A stretch of DNA of 64,000 nucleotides from Pseudacidobacterium ailaaui (lineage in GTDB: Bacteria > Acidobacteriota > Terriglobia > Terriglobales > Acidobacteriaceae): contig NZ_JIAL01000001.1 in assembly GCF_000688455.1 (NCBI RefSeq), positions 248,001 to 312,000 on the forward strand, given 5' to 3'. A model generated the notes under the pieces. That model searched no databases and was not told the DNA's origin. It saw only the letters and a program-made list of their open reading frames with translations. The position numbers and the translations under genes are program-made. Below are positions 19,268 to 28,684 of this stretch, piece by piece. The stretch's first letter is position 1. Each line of letters opens with the position of its first letter.

Positions 19268-20098
19268 CTAAGAATGGCTTTCGTCTCCCGGAGCGCTTTC
19301 TCCGGAAGACCCAGCCGGGGGTTGTACCGGCGGCGCTCCCTTGACGCGCACCACAGTAATTTTTGAAAAACCCTCTTTAAAAGAGGGCGGACGCAGCCGC
19401 TCAGCCATCTTTTTCATCACCTCGTCGCTGACAACACGTTCGCGGCGGCGGTTCCGTTCCATACAGACTTCAAAGGGTACATCAAAGAACACCGCCTGGA
19501 CATCGTAGCCAAAGCTCTTGGCCATCTTGATCCACTGCCTCCGTTCATGGGGAGACAGGTTGGTGGCGTCCACATAATTCCACGGCATCTTGGCAATCAG
19601 CCTGGCGCGCAGCAGCGAACGCAGAGTGGAAAAGACCAGGCCCTGATAACGCTGCTCAGTGATGTCGTCAAAAAGAATTGTCCGCAGCAGATCACTCGAC
19701 AACGGAGTCACGCCGCGCCGCTTGAACCACGTTGTTTTGCCAGAACCGGGGAGCCCAATGGCCAGAACAACATATCCTCGGGGGCTGCGCTGCGGCGTCG
19801 CCTGGGGCTCTGGCGGAGGAGTCGATGGTGACTCGGGCTGGGTCTCCACCTCAAATTTACCCGTTGCCTCCTGGGCTGGCTCCGGCAGGATCTCGGCCGC
19901 TGGCGCTCCGGCCGCCTCCACCGGAGTGGCCGTTTCTTCTGCCTTTTCTTGCACATGCTGCACCTGGTCCCCATAGCTTGGCTGCAATGGCGGAGGCTGG
20001 TTGGCTGGCAGTTCCTGCCCGATTTTTCCTGTGGACTCGGAGGTGTTCGGTCCACGCTTCAGACGTCTTCTCATGCGTTCGCGCATCCATTCGCGCAT
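19268..20098 (-). CDS. P-loop kinase (AAA_33/polynucleotide-kinase-like) with disordered N-terminus
   Basis: 276 residues. The first 115 are rich in Pro, Glu, Ala and Gln and look disordered. From about residue 117 there is a kinase-like domain with Walker A GLPGSGKTTW. It continues with a Ser-Ser-Asp substrate segment (LSSDLLRTILF), YVDATNLSPHERRQW and a lid-type FEVCMERNRRRERVV. This matches the AAA_33 group (T4 polynucleotide kinase 5'-kinase, zeta-toxin neighbours). The substrate could be RNA/DNA ends or a small molecule, and I cannot choose. It is divergent from gap. Confidence 0.78.
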   Translation of the reverse strand: MREWMRERMRRRLKRGPNTSESTGKIGQELPANQPPPLQPSYGDQVQHVQEKAEETATPVEAAGAPAAEILPEPAQEATGKFEVETQPESPSTPPPEPQATPQRSPRGYVVLAIGLPGSGKTTWFKRRGVTPLSSDLLRTILFDDITEQRYQGLVFSTLRSLLRARLIAKMPWNYVDATNLSPHERRQWIKMAKSFGYDVQAVFFDVPFEVCMERNRRRERVVSDEVMKKMAERLRPPSFKEGFSKITVVRVKGAPPVQPPAGSSGESAPGDESHS

Positions 20099-20324
20099 GA
20101 TGTGGATGTACCACAGCCAACGCCATCAGAGCAAACATCCGGCAAAAATCGGGGGAAATTGCAAAATAAATTTTCCTGATTCGCCCCAAAGGCTTTCTTG
20201 ATATTGACGACAGTGCTAGCATCATTATTGAGTGGCGCTCCGGCGGCGGCCCATCATCACTCTCTGGATCAGCCCTCAAGACTTAAACCTTTCAGCGAAA
20301 AACCTCTTAAGGAGAACTTTTTAA

Positions 20325-21329
<1,005 letters not shown>

Positions 21330-21360
21330 TCCATCATCGTAGTTGCCCTTCCGGGCGTAG

Positions 21361-21399
21361 CCAGGGACCTGCTTCTTCAAGGCAGGAGCAGGTCTCTGG
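21361..21399. repeat. Imperfect palindrome downstream of gap (terminator or REP-like)
   Basis: Thirteen-base arms CCAGGGACCTGCT and AGCAGGTCTCTGG (one G-T position) surround a 13-base loop. It is followed by a second small GC-rich motif (GCGCTTCTTAGCGC) and by CAGGATGACAA. The wording resembles dispersed intergenic repeats. A related stretch (GGCGAAGGACCTGC) occurs near 47422. It could end gap transcription. Confidence 0.5.
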
Positions 21400-21465
21400 A
21401 CCCCGCGCTTCTTAGCGCTCCGCCCAGGATGACAATACAATTCTTACTATCCAGGAGCCACCCCG

Positions 21466-21849
21466 ATGCGCCAGAACATCTCAGGTTCCTCGCCTTATGA
21501 GCCAATCATTGGCTTCTCCCGTGCTGTGCGTGTCGGCAATCGCGTCTATGTGTCCGGCACCGCCCCCGTCGGCGCGGAAAGTGCTGAACCTGCCGCCCAG
21601 ACCCGCCAGTGCCTCTCCCTGATTCAGAATGCGCTTGAAAAGGCCGAAGCAAAGCTTGAAGATGTCGTCCGCACGCGCATCTATCTTACTCATGCTGAGG
21701 ACTGGGAAAGCATCGGCCGCGCGCATGGCGAATTCTTTGGTAACATCCGCCCGGCAGCAACCATGGTCGTTGTGGCAAAACTTCTAAACCCATCATGGCG
21801 TGTTGAAATCGAAGCCGACGCCATCATCTCCAATTCAGAAATCCAGTGA
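21466..21849 (+). CDS. RidA/YjgF family enamine-imine deaminase
   Basis: A 127-residue RidA-fold protein. Family members hydrolyse reactive 2-aminoacrylate and related imines released by PLP enzymes. Visible family features are [15 protein letters not shown], the [11 protein letters not shown] strand, [13 protein letters not shown] with the substrate-binding Arg, and the terminal VEIEADAI. It lies between gap and pgk on the same strand, 9 bases before the pgk start, an unusual partner for glycolytic genes. Confidence 0.9.
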   Translation: MRQNISGSSPYEPIIGFSRAVRVGNRVYVSGTAPVGAESAEPAAQTRQCLSLIQNALEKAEAKLEDVVRTRIYLTHAEDWESIGRAHGEFFGNIRPAATMVVVAKLLNPSWRVEIEADAIISNSEIQ

Positions 21850-21857
21850 GTCTATCT

Positions 21858-23072
21858 ATGTCGAAACTCTCTATCCGCGATCTCGATCTTCAGCACAAGC
21901 ACGTTTTCATGCGTGTTGACTTTAACGTCCCACTCACCGAAGACGGCAGCGAAATTACTGACGATACCCGCATTCGCGAGACACTGCCCACCATTGAATA
22001 CGCGCTGCGTCATAAGGCAAAGCTGATTCTTGCCTCCCACCTTGGTCGCCCCAAAGGCAAGCCAAATCCCAAATACAGCCTGCGGCCTGTGGTTGACAGG
22101 CTGCGCGTCCTGCTAGACCACCAGCTGGGAGAAAGCGTCAATGTTGCCTTCTCGCCGGACTGCGTAGGTGATGTAGCCAGGGAGCTGGCACGGCAGCTCG
22201 AATCAGGCCAGGTGCTGCTGCTTGAAAACCTGCGCTTCCACGCCGAAGAAGAGGCCAATGACCCCGGCTTCGCCAAGCAGCTTGCTTCACTCTGTGAAAT
22301 CTATGTGAATGATGCCTTTGGCAGCGCCCATCGTGCACACGCCTCAACCGAAGGAATCACTCACTTTGTGAGCAAGTCTGCTGCCGGCCTGCTGATGGAA
22401 AAGGAGCTCCAGTACCTGGGCAAGGCCCTCTCTGAGCCGGCACGGCCTTTCGTCGCCATTCTTGGCGGCGCCAAGGTATCCGACAAAATTAAGGTCATTG
22501 ATAATCTTCTCGGCAAAGTGGATTCTCTCCTCATCGGCGGCGGCATGGCCTACACCTTCCTCAAAGCCAGAGGGCAGGACGTCGGCAAGTCCCTTGTCGA
22601 GGCCGACAAGCTGGACATTGCCAAAGACGCCCTGAAGAAGGCTGAAGAAAAGGGCGTCCGCTTCCTGCTGCCCGTGGACCACGTCCTGGCTGACAAGTTC
22701 GCACCCGACGCCAAGACCCAAACCTTTGCCGGAGATGCAGCTTTCCCAGCGGACTGGATGGCCCTTGACATCGGCCCCAAAACGGTCGAGCTCTTCAGCC
22801 AAGAGATCGCCGAGGCCCGCACCCTGGTCTGGAACGGCCCCATGGGCGTCTTTGAAATGCCGGCATTTGCCAAAGGGACCACTCAGGTGGCCAAGGCCGT
22901 GGCCAAAAACAGTGAGGCCATCTCCATCGTCGGCGGAGGTGATTCGGTAGCCGCTGTAAAACAGGCCGGCGTGGCTGATCAGATTACGCACATCTCCACC
23001 GGCGGCGGCGCATCCCTTGAGTTTCTGGAAGGCAAAAAATTGCCTGGCGTCGAAGCCTTGACGGAAAAATAA
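21858..23072 (+). CDS. pgk: Phosphoglycerate kinase
   Basis: A 404-residue cytoplasmic enzyme making ATP and 3-phosphoglycerate from 1,3-bisphosphoglycerate. The start at 21858 ([12 protein letters not shown]) fits the family; an upstream GTG at 21846 overlaps the ridA stop and is unlikely. RVDFNVPL, the SHLGRPKG stretch, [22 protein letters not shown] and the C-terminal GGGDSVAAV nucleotide loop are intact. Confidence 0.97.
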   Translation: MSKLSIRDLDLQHKHVFMRVDFNVPLTEDGSEITDDTRIRETLPTIEYALRHKAKLILASHLGRPKGKPNPKYSLRPVVDRLRVLLDHQLGESVNVAFSPDCVGDVARELARQLESGQVLLLENLRFHAEEEANDPGFAKQLASLCEIYVNDAFGSAHRAHASTEGITHFVSKSAAGLLMEKELQYLGKALSEPARPFVAILGGAKVSDKIKVIDNLLGKVDSLLIGGGMAYTFLKARGQDVGKSLVEADKLDIAKDALKKAEEKGVRFLLPVDHVLADKFAPDAKTQTFAGDAAFPADWMALDIGPKTVELFSQEIAEARTLVWNGPMGVFEMPAFAKGTTQVAKAVAKNSEAISIVGGGDSVAAVKQAGVADQITHISTGGGASLEFLEGKKLPGVEALTEK

Positions 23073-23080
23073 ATGGCTGA

Positions 23081-23105
23081 AACTGCGCGGCCCCACCGCG
23101 CAGTT
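23081..23105 (+). terminator. Perfect 10-bp hairpin between pgk and tpiA
   Basis: Arms AACTGCGCGG and CCGCGCAGTT with a CCCCA loop begin 9 bases after the pgk stop and end 26 bases before the tpiA start. It is followed only by CATTTC, so it may be a partial terminator or an mRNA-stabilising stem rather than a full stop. Confidence 0.6.
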
Positions 23106-23130
23106 CATTTCAACTAGAAAGAAAAGACAA

Positions 23131-23880
23131 ATGCGCAAACCTCTCATTGCAGCCAATTGGAAGATGTATAAGACCCCGGCCCAGGCCGCGGAATATGTGC
23201 AGACCTTTCTCCCACTTGTTGCCGGGCACAACCGCGACGAGATCGTCCTCTGTCCATCGGACACCTCTCTGAGCACCGTCATTCCTGCCGTTGCCGGATC
23301 CAACATCGCCGTTGGCGGTCAGAACATGCACTTTGCTGATGAAGGCGCCTACACCGGAGAAACCTCGCCCGTGATGCTGAAAGCCATCGGTGCGACCCAC
23401 GTCATCATCGGCCACTCCGAACGCCGTCAGTACTTCAACGAGACCGACGAGACCGTCAACAAAAAGCTCATCACCGCCCTCAAGCATACGATCGTACCCA
23501 TTGTCTGCATCGGGGAGGTCCTCGCCGAACGCGAAGCTGGACAGACCGATGATGTCCTGCGCCGCCAGGTATCGCTGGCTCTGGCGGGAATCAAGCCAGA
23601 AGAGGCGCAGCCCATCGTCATCGCCTATGAGCCAGTCTGGGCCATCGGGACCGGAAAGACCGCCACCCCGGAGATCGCCGCCGAGGCACACCTTACCATT
23701 CGCAGCGAAATTGCCCGCATTCTGGGCCGCGAAGTTGCCGATGGTATCCGCATCCTCTACGGCGGCAGCGTCAAGCCGGAGAATGCCTCCTCGCTGCTCA
23801 ACCAGCCTGAAATTGATGGCGCACTCGTCGGCGGGGCGAGCCTTGATCCCCAATCTTTTGCAAAAATTGTGAAGTATTGA
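23131..23880 (+). CDS. tpiA: Triosephosphate isomerase
   Basis: A 249-residue TIM barrel interconverting dihydroxyacetone phosphate and glyceraldehyde 3-phosphate. N-terminal AANWKMYK carries the catalytic Lys, GHSERRQYF the catalytic His, and AYEPVWAIGTGKTATP the catalytic Glu with loop 6. YGGSVKPEN and LVGGASLD form the phosphate site. Start ATG at 23131 is preceded by AGAAAGAAAAG, a modest ribosome site. It is the fourth gene of the glycolytic run. Confidence 0.98.
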   Translation: MRKPLIAANWKMYKTPAQAAEYVQTFLPLVAGHNRDEIVLCPSDTSLSTVIPAVAGSNIAVGGQNMHFADEGAYTGETSPVMLKAIGATHVIIGHSERRQYFNETDETVNKKLITALKHTIVPIVCIGEVLAEREAGQTDDVLRRQVSLALAGIKPEEAQPIVIAYEPVWAIGTGKTATPEIAAEAHLTIRSEIARILGREVADGIRILYGGSVKPENASSLLNQPEIDGALVGGASLDPQSFAKIVKY

Positions 23881-23921
23881 CTCGCTTTCCCGCCTGAAAA
23901 AGGACGCCGCTTATCCGGAGG

Positions 23922-24596
23922 ATGACCGAAGTGAAGCTGCAAGTTGGTGGAATTCTGTTTGATATGGACGGCGTCCTGGTCAGCTCCCTGGGTTCTGTCG
24001 AAAGGAGCTGGCGCAAGTGGGCAGAGAAGCGCGGTGTGGACCCGTCCTTGGCCATCAGGACGGCTCACGGACGCCGTGCGATTGAAACGGTGCGCCTGCT
24101 GCGTCCCGATCTCAATGACATCGAGGAGCTTCGACTGATTGAACAGATCGAAGTCGAGGACAAAGAAGACATCGAGGTCCTTAAAGGCGTCTGCCGCATC
24201 CTCGATGTCTTACCCCCATCGTCCTGGACCATCGTCACCTCGGCCACGGACAGGCTGGCCCGCGTGCGTCTTCGCCAGGCTGGCGTCCCCATTCCGGAGC
24301 GCATCGTCACCGGAGATACAGTGACTCATGGCAAGCCCAGCCCAGAACCTTATCTCAGAGGCGCTGCCCTGCTCGGGAAAAAACCGGAAGAGTGCCTCGT
24401 AATTGAAGACTCGGCCTCAGGAGCAAAAGCAGGTCACGCTGCCGGGTGCAAAGTGCTCGCCACCCTCTTTTCCCACACCGTTGAAGACCTGAAAGATGCA
24501 GACTGGATCGTCGAGTCCCTCGATCCTGTGCAGGTGCGCGTGCAGGAGCAAATCATAGAACTTGAATTTGATCCGCTCTTCCAGAAGCAGAACTGA
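23922..24596 (+). CDS. HAD-superfamily sugar-phosphatase/phosphoglucomutase-like hydrolase
   Basis: 224 residues. FDMDGVLV at about residues 14-21 carries the nucleophile and acid/base Asp pair. The switch Thr/Ser is in VTSATD, and the Lys in THGKPSPEPY. The metal-binding EDSASGAKAG closes the core. The small cap and the motif wording fit subfamily I (beta-phosphoglucomutase/GPP-like). It follows tpiA by 41 bases and likely clears small phosphosugars. The exact substrate is unknown. Confidence 0.88.
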   Translation: MTEVKLQVGGILFDMDGVLVSSLGSVERSWRKWAEKRGVDPSLAIRTAHGRRAIETVRLLRPDLNDIEELRLIEQIEVEDKEDIEVLKGVCRILDVLPPSSWTIVTSATDRLARVRLRQAGVPIPERIVTGDTVTHGKPSPEPYLRGAALLGKKPEECLVIEDSASGAKAGHAAGCKVLATLFSHTVEDLKDADWIVESLDPVQVRVQEQIIELEFDPLFQKQN

Positions 24597-24819
24597 TGTG
24601 CCCTTGCAAGTTCCCTGCCCCAAGGCCAGAAGCAGACATTTGGTACCAGTAAAACCGCTACATGACGATTCTTTTTTCCTGGTGCCACCGTACCTACCAG
24701 CATGGCTCCCGGCCTCCCCACGGAAACAACGAACGCACTCAGGCCACCTGCTCGGTCTTCGAAGTCACAGGTTGAGGGGGCGCCTTTGCATTCCTTCCTG
24801 CCGGCACTACAATTCAGTC

Positions 24820-25074
24820 GTGTTTGACTCGCGCTCCAGCATCGTTGATAGGATCTGCACCATCGCCGCAGAGGAGTTCCCCTGCTCTGTTGTGTTCGAT
24901 GCAGCCGCATTGCCCTTGGTACGCTTTCGGATTCTCAATCAGAACGGTAGGGTGTGGTCGAGGGAATATCTGACATTTACGGCGAGGAAGCTGGAAGCGT
25001 TAACTCAAGCGGACCTTCGCGCCATTGTCCCAGGCGCTGTGGGCTTTCTAGGTGACGCGGCATTCCACATTTGA
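24820..25074 (+). CDS. Small hypothetical protein
   Basis: An 84-residue frame from a GTG at 24820 (VFDSRSSIVDRICTI). It reads like a folded protein (ICTIAAEEFPCSVVFDAAALPLVRFRIL, then a charged helix), whereas its upstream in-frame extension is Pro/His/Arg-rich and probably not coding. No family recognised. It lies just ahead of the ADP-ribosylglycohydrolase gene on the same strand. Confidence 0.45.
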   Translation: MFDSRSSIVDRICTIAAEEFPCSVVFDAAALPLVRFRILNQNGRVWSREYLTFTARKLEALTQADLRAIVPGAVGFLGDAAFHI

Positions 25075-25118
25075 GTGCGTGCCCGGCGGACTGATAATTG
25101 AAGTTGAAGGTCACAGTC

Positions 25119-26078
25119 ATGAACGTCGATGCTGAAATCCTCTCGCGTGCGGAAGGTTGTCTCCTCGGGCAGATTGCTGGCGATTCCCTCGGAAGCCTTG
25201 TTGAGTTCCAGTCACCGTCAGACATCCGCTGTCGTTATCCCGATGGTGTTAGAGAGCTTGCCGATGGGGGGACATGGGACACCATCGCTGGACAGCCAAC
25301 CGATGACTCCGAAATGGCGCTGATGCTGGCAAGGATGCTGGTTAAGGAGGGCCGATACGACGCCGAGGAAGCACGCAAAGCCTACCTGTTCTGGCTCAAC
25401 TCACATCCCTTCGATTGCGGTAACACTGTGTCGGCGGGGCTCCGAGGCAGACCCAACCCGGACAGCCAAGCAAATGGAGCGTTGATGCGAATTAGCCCCT
25501 TGGGAATATTTTGCTGGAACTGTGACCTTGAGAGAACATCACGGTTAGCCCAGCAGGATGCAGCGCTGACGCATCCCCATCCAGTTTGTCTCCAGGCCAA
25601 CGCATTGTTCGCCATGGCAATCGCCCAGTTCGTTTCCGGCCAGAAGATCCCACAGGAAGTGTACGAGGACATCAAGGTTTGGGCAACAGAACTGAAGGTT
25701 GAGAAGACACTGATGAATGCGGTGCTCAATGCGGCAGACAGCGTACCAGCCGATTACGTGCATCAGCAAGGTTGGGTCATCATCGCGATTCAGAATGCTC
25801 TATGGCAGTTGCTCCATGCGCCTTCGCTAGAGGAAGGGGTCGTGGACACGGTGATGAGAGGCGGGGATACGGATACAAACGCCGCTATCGCCGGAGCCCT
25901 TTTGGGTGCCGCCTATGGTCGCGATGCCGTGCCTAGGCAGTGGGTCGAGAAGATACTGAGTTGCCGCCCGAAGGCTGGAGAGCCCCGCGTCCGTCGTCCG
26001 CGACCCGAGAGCTTCTGGCCGGTGGATACTCTTGAACTCGCAAGGAAGCTAGTTGCGCGAAGTGCACCTGAGTCGTGA
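25119..26078 (+). CDS. ADP-ribosylglycohydrolase (ARH/DraG-like) family protein
   Basis: 319 residues. The family removes ADP-ribose from proteins or nucleic acids, or hydrolyses related glycosides, using two Mg ions. The N-terminal GCLLGQIAGDSLGSLVE helix, TDDSEMALMLARML with the metal-binding T-D-D-S, and GGDTDTNAAIAGALLGAAYG with the second metal Asp pair are all present. ATG at 25119 is preceded by GAAGG; the TTG at 25098 is less likely. No partner ADP-ribosyltransferase or NAD-linked gene is adjacent, so it could be detoxifying or regulatory. Confidence 0.9.
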   Translation: MNVDAEILSRAEGCLLGQIAGDSLGSLVEFQSPSDIRCRYPDGVRELADGGTWDTIAGQPTDDSEMALMLARMLVKEGRYDAEEARKAYLFWLNSHPFDCGNTVSAGLRGRPNPDSQANGALMRISPLGIFCWNCDLERTSRLAQQDAALTHPHPVCLQANALFAMAIAQFVSGQKIPQEVYEDIKVWATELKVEKTLMNAVLNAADSVPADYVHQQGWVIIAIQNALWQLLHAPSLEEGVVDTVMRGGDTDTNAAIAGALLGAAYGRDAVPRQWVEKILSCRPKAGEPRVRRPRPESFWPVDTLELARKLVARSAPES

Positions 26079-26268
26079 AATCTTCAATGGACAGCACCGA
26101 AACAACGTCTGCCTCTGTCGGTCAACTGGCACAGTGGAAACCCAATTCAGCCTTGACGCCAAGAGTTCAACGCATATGCTTTAAAGGACATTCATGATCG
26201 GCCTCGGTTTTCTTGTACCAGAAGGAATGTTAGTCTTCGGCCAGAACTGAGCCTTTGAAGGCGGAGGG

Positions 26269-26448
26269 TTGGCTCTCGATTGGTCGAAAGCAACGGTAGG
26301 CAAATGGCGGCAGCGTTTTGTCGAGCATCGGATTCAGGGACTCTACGATGAGTTGCGGCCGGGGCGCCCGCCGAGCATCTCCGATGAGAAAGTGGCACCG
26401 CTTCTGCGTTGTACGCTGAAGAGCAAGCCGCCTGCCGGAATGCACTAA
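26269..26448 (+). pseudogene. IS630-family transposase remnant (N-terminal HTH part)
   Basis: The frame reads LALDWSKATVGKWRQRF, then GLYDELRPGRPPSISDEKV, the DNA-binding helix-turn-helix and linker typical of IS630/Tc1-type transposases. It stops at TAA 26446-26448 just where the DDE domain should begin. The start is also missing. No inverted repeats were found. The fragment directly precedes and overlaps, in another frame, the Ig-like gene at 26409-27659, so this element probably removed that gene's 5' end. The 190 bases before it (26079-26268) hold nothing else I can identify. Confidence 0.75.
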
Positions 26449-27659
26449 CACTCTCACTGGTACAAATTACCGGGCAGGCCAGGATCGACGTGGGTAATCT
26501 GATCTACAACGGCGTACCGGATGATGCGGGTAATGTTCTTCCGCGCAACTTGACCACCGGTGCCTATCAACTACTCGATGTATCCGATAAGCCATCCCCC
26601 TCGCTTTACGAGGGTAAAGTCGTTACCGACAAGACCTATGGCCATGCCACCTACGGCTGCATGGTATGCTGTGGTTATCGCGGCGCTGAATTGCTTCCCG
26701 CAATTGCTTACGTCGGAGTTGACGAGGAGGGCGGGATCGATGTCCAGGGAATGAACGCCTGTGGAGGCGGCTGGGTGAATCTTGATGGTTATGCCAGTAG
26801 CTGGTGGTCTGGGGATACATCCATCTTGACGATGACGCCCCGTCATCTGACTGGCATCAGCATCGGCTCAACATCCACTAACTCCGTACTGACAAACATC
26901 ATCTATGGGCCTGTCAGAGATGGCCAGACATGTCCGCTAAGCAATGTTCCTGTAGTCGGCCAGGGGAATGTTACACCGTCGGTGACCATCAGCGGTCCTC
27001 AGAATGTTCCGGTGACAGCATCGGGCTCCGGAGGAATCAACACGATCCAGTTGACCGCAACCGGTACTCCATCCGGCGGCACCTATTCGTGGTCATCCAG
27101 TAGTTCTGCCGTGACACTGCAGGATTCGACCGGGGCAAAAGTAACCGTTCAGGGAGCATCGGCAGGTAGCTCAACTATCACAGTTCAGTACACATTGAAT
27201 GGTCAATCCGGAACGGCAACGCAGAGCGTAACAGCGCAGCAACCGACAAGTCTGAGCGCAAGTCCCGCCACTGTGTCATTTTCGTGTACGCAAATGGCGC
27301 CGGCCCTTGCCTATACAACAGACGAAGCGCAAATCACGTATACGGTCAAGGATCAAAACGGCAATGCAATCCAATTTGCTGGAATGCCCGTTGTCGAGAG
27401 CTTTTCAGAAATCAGTAACAACTGTGCCGGCGTGCCCAGCACACCTACAGCTTCCAGTGGCCAAACCCTGGCGAATGGGAGCTTCCCCACGCCTGACTAT
27501 TTGGTGATGTGCTCTAGCAGTTGTATGCCAGCCAATGCCAACGGTCAACCAACTGGCTCCTGCACTTTACAGGTCAGTCAGACATGGAAAGCAAACGGAC
27601 TTTCTGTTCAGACAAGAACTGTTACATACACTTGCCCAGGCCCGCCCACGGTGCAATAG
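26409..27659 (+). CDS. Secreted Ig-like protein, probably 5'-truncated
   Basis: 416 residues as an open frame, but the first about 20 come from the IS630 remnant in another frame and there is no signal peptide. The genuine part begins near VGNLIYNGVPDDAGNVLP. It has a globular Cys-containing domain (GCMVCCGYRG, VQGMNACGGGW). A bacterial Ig-like domain follows at about residues 195-280 (TPSVTISGPQNVPV, SWSSSSSAVTL). The C-terminus is a Cys-rich beta-type domain. Such architectures are typical acidobacterial surface proteins. Start codon and export are doubtful, so it may be a pseudogene. Confidence 0.6.
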   Translation: MYAEEQAACRNALTLSLVQITGQARIDVGNLIYNGVPDDAGNVLPRNLTTGAYQLLDVSDKPSPSLYEGKVVTDKTYGHATYGCMVCCGYRGAELLPAIAYVGVDEEGGIDVQGMNACGGGWVNLDGYASSWWSGDTSILTMTPRHLTGISIGSTSTNSVLTNIIYGPVRDGQTCPLSNVPVVGQGNVTPSVTISGPQNVPVTASGSGGINTIQLTATGTPSGGTYSWSSSSSAVTLQDSTGAKVTVQGASAGSSTITVQYTLNGQSGTATQSVTAQQPTSLSASPATVSFSCTQMAPALAYTTDEAQITYTVKDQNGNAIQFAGMPVVESFSEISNNCAGVPSTPTASSGQTLANGSFPTPDYLVMCSSSCMPANANGQPTGSCTLQVSQTWKANGLSVQTRTVTYTCPGPPTVQ

Positions 27660-27666
27660 GAGACCT

Positions 27667-28323
27667 ATGTCACGCTATTTCATTTGTGTTTTCGCAGTCG
27701 CGACTCTCTGCAGCTGCCAAACTTCGCGCGATGCAACATTCCACGGCAACTTGCCCCAGGCACTGTTGATGGTGGACCAACATTTCCATGTGTCGGTTGT
27801 AGCTGAGCTCGTGGATCCCGTTCCATCTAATTTGTCAGTGCAGATAAAGCCGACCATGGATGCGTCCGCTGTGGTTACCGCCATTGTAGCGAGATGTCCC
27901 GGGTATGTCTGGACCAGAAAAGACGGCGTCTTCCTCATTGCACAAAAAACACTGCTGAGGGATTCGGCAAATCCGATGAACCAAGTGGTGCCAGAGTACC
28001 AGATACCAAACAACCTGAGCCTGTTTAAACTCAGTTTTCCAAATGCTGTAGCTGCCGCGGCACTGCACGTTTCAGGAAGCGGAGGCTTACTAAACGGGTT
28101 CTCCCTTCCGGACAATTTGTCGCCGTCACTCATCGTGCAGGATCTGCACAATAAGACGGCGAGAGAAATACTCCTTCACGTAGCCAGGGAGGTCGGCAAC
28201 CTATATTCAGTTCTGATTTTACCGGATGCTCATCCCGAGAAGCAGAGGTTGGCAAACACTGATTTTCGAGACTGGGAAATTGCAGGGGGGGCCGGCATTG
28301 AACAATACAAAACGCGCTTCTGA
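27667..28323 (+). CDS. Putative lipoprotein with STN (secretin/TonB short N-terminal)-like domain
   Basis: 218 residues from ATG 27667, preceded by an AGGAGA ribosome site. The signal sequence MSRYFICVFAVATLCSCQTS ends in a lipobox-like LCSC. Residues of about 25-95 (LPQALLMVDQHFHVSVV, then ...VTAIVARCPGYVWTRKDGVFLIAQK) follow the strand-helix pattern of the STN domain found before secretins and TonB receptors. No barrel follows, so it is a free periplasmic or lipid-anchored module. It starts 8 bases after the Ig-like gene and is probably cotranscribed with it. Confidence 0.65.
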   Translation: MSRYFICVFAVATLCSCQTSRDATFHGNLPQALLMVDQHFHVSVVAELVDPVPSNLSVQIKPTMDASAVVTAIVARCPGYVWTRKDGVFLIAQKTLLRDSANPMNQVVPEYQIPNNLSLFKLSFPNAVAAAALHVSGSGGLLNGFSLPDNLSPSLIVQDLHNKTAREILLHVAREVGNLYSVLILPDAHPEKQRLANTDFRDWEIAGGAGIEQYKTRF

Positions 28324-28357
28324 CGAGGTATCCGGCACCCTCCTGAGTGAGCAGCCT

Positions 28358-28684
28358 ATGGTTGACAGCCCATGGTTACAGCCACTACTCCCCGGCACCA
28401 TTGCTTTCCTGATTCTCGTGGCGTCCTGTGCCGGAACGATGGCAGCTGCAGAGGTACCGCAGAAGGCCACGGCCGCGGTCAGCGGGACGAGCCTATCGAA
28501 CTGTGTAGTCGAGACAACAGCCACGGGTCCAGTGCATCGTTGCGCACTTGTTGTCGCCGTGAGAACGCCTCGCGCTTCCACGCCCGTGTCGATCACATTG
28601 CCGATCGAAGTCAAAACGGTGACGCAAGCCGCTGTGACACCACTAGATTGGTCAGCCGGATCTTTTGTGCCAGTGAAGAGTTAG
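28358..28684 (+). CDS. Hypothetical exported protein, 3' end replaced by the IS3 insertion
   Basis: About 108 residues from ATG 28358. A hydrophobic segment (PGTIAFLILVASCAGTMAAA) looks like a signal peptide. The body is a Thr/Val-rich beta-type sequence with two Cys. The last codons (VPVKS-stop) lie inside the IS3 left end. Removing the IS and one copy of the 3-bp target duplication lets the frame run on for 15 more residues (QDRHSKIRFLENPTQ) to a TAA at 29972-29974, which is probably the ancestral end. An earlier in-frame start exists at 28226. Function unknown. Confidence 0.55.
   Translation: MVDSPWLQPLLPGTIAFLILVASCAGTMAAAEVPQKATAAVSGTSLSNCVVETTATGPVHRCALVVAVRTPRASTPVSITLPIEVKTVTQAAVTPLDWSAGSFVPVKS

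Noticed and set aside
22344-23306. 320-codon minus-strand frame
   Set aside because: Antisense to pgk and tpiA; composition is that of a codon shadow.
24562-24819. Upstream part of the 170-codon frame after the HAD gene
   Set aside because: It overlaps the HAD gene 3' end and is Pro/His/Arg-rich without protein character; only the part from 24820 looks coding.
26130-26160. TGGCACAGTGGAAACC as a sigma-54 promoter for the Ig-like gene
   Set aside because: The -12 GC is missing at the required distance.
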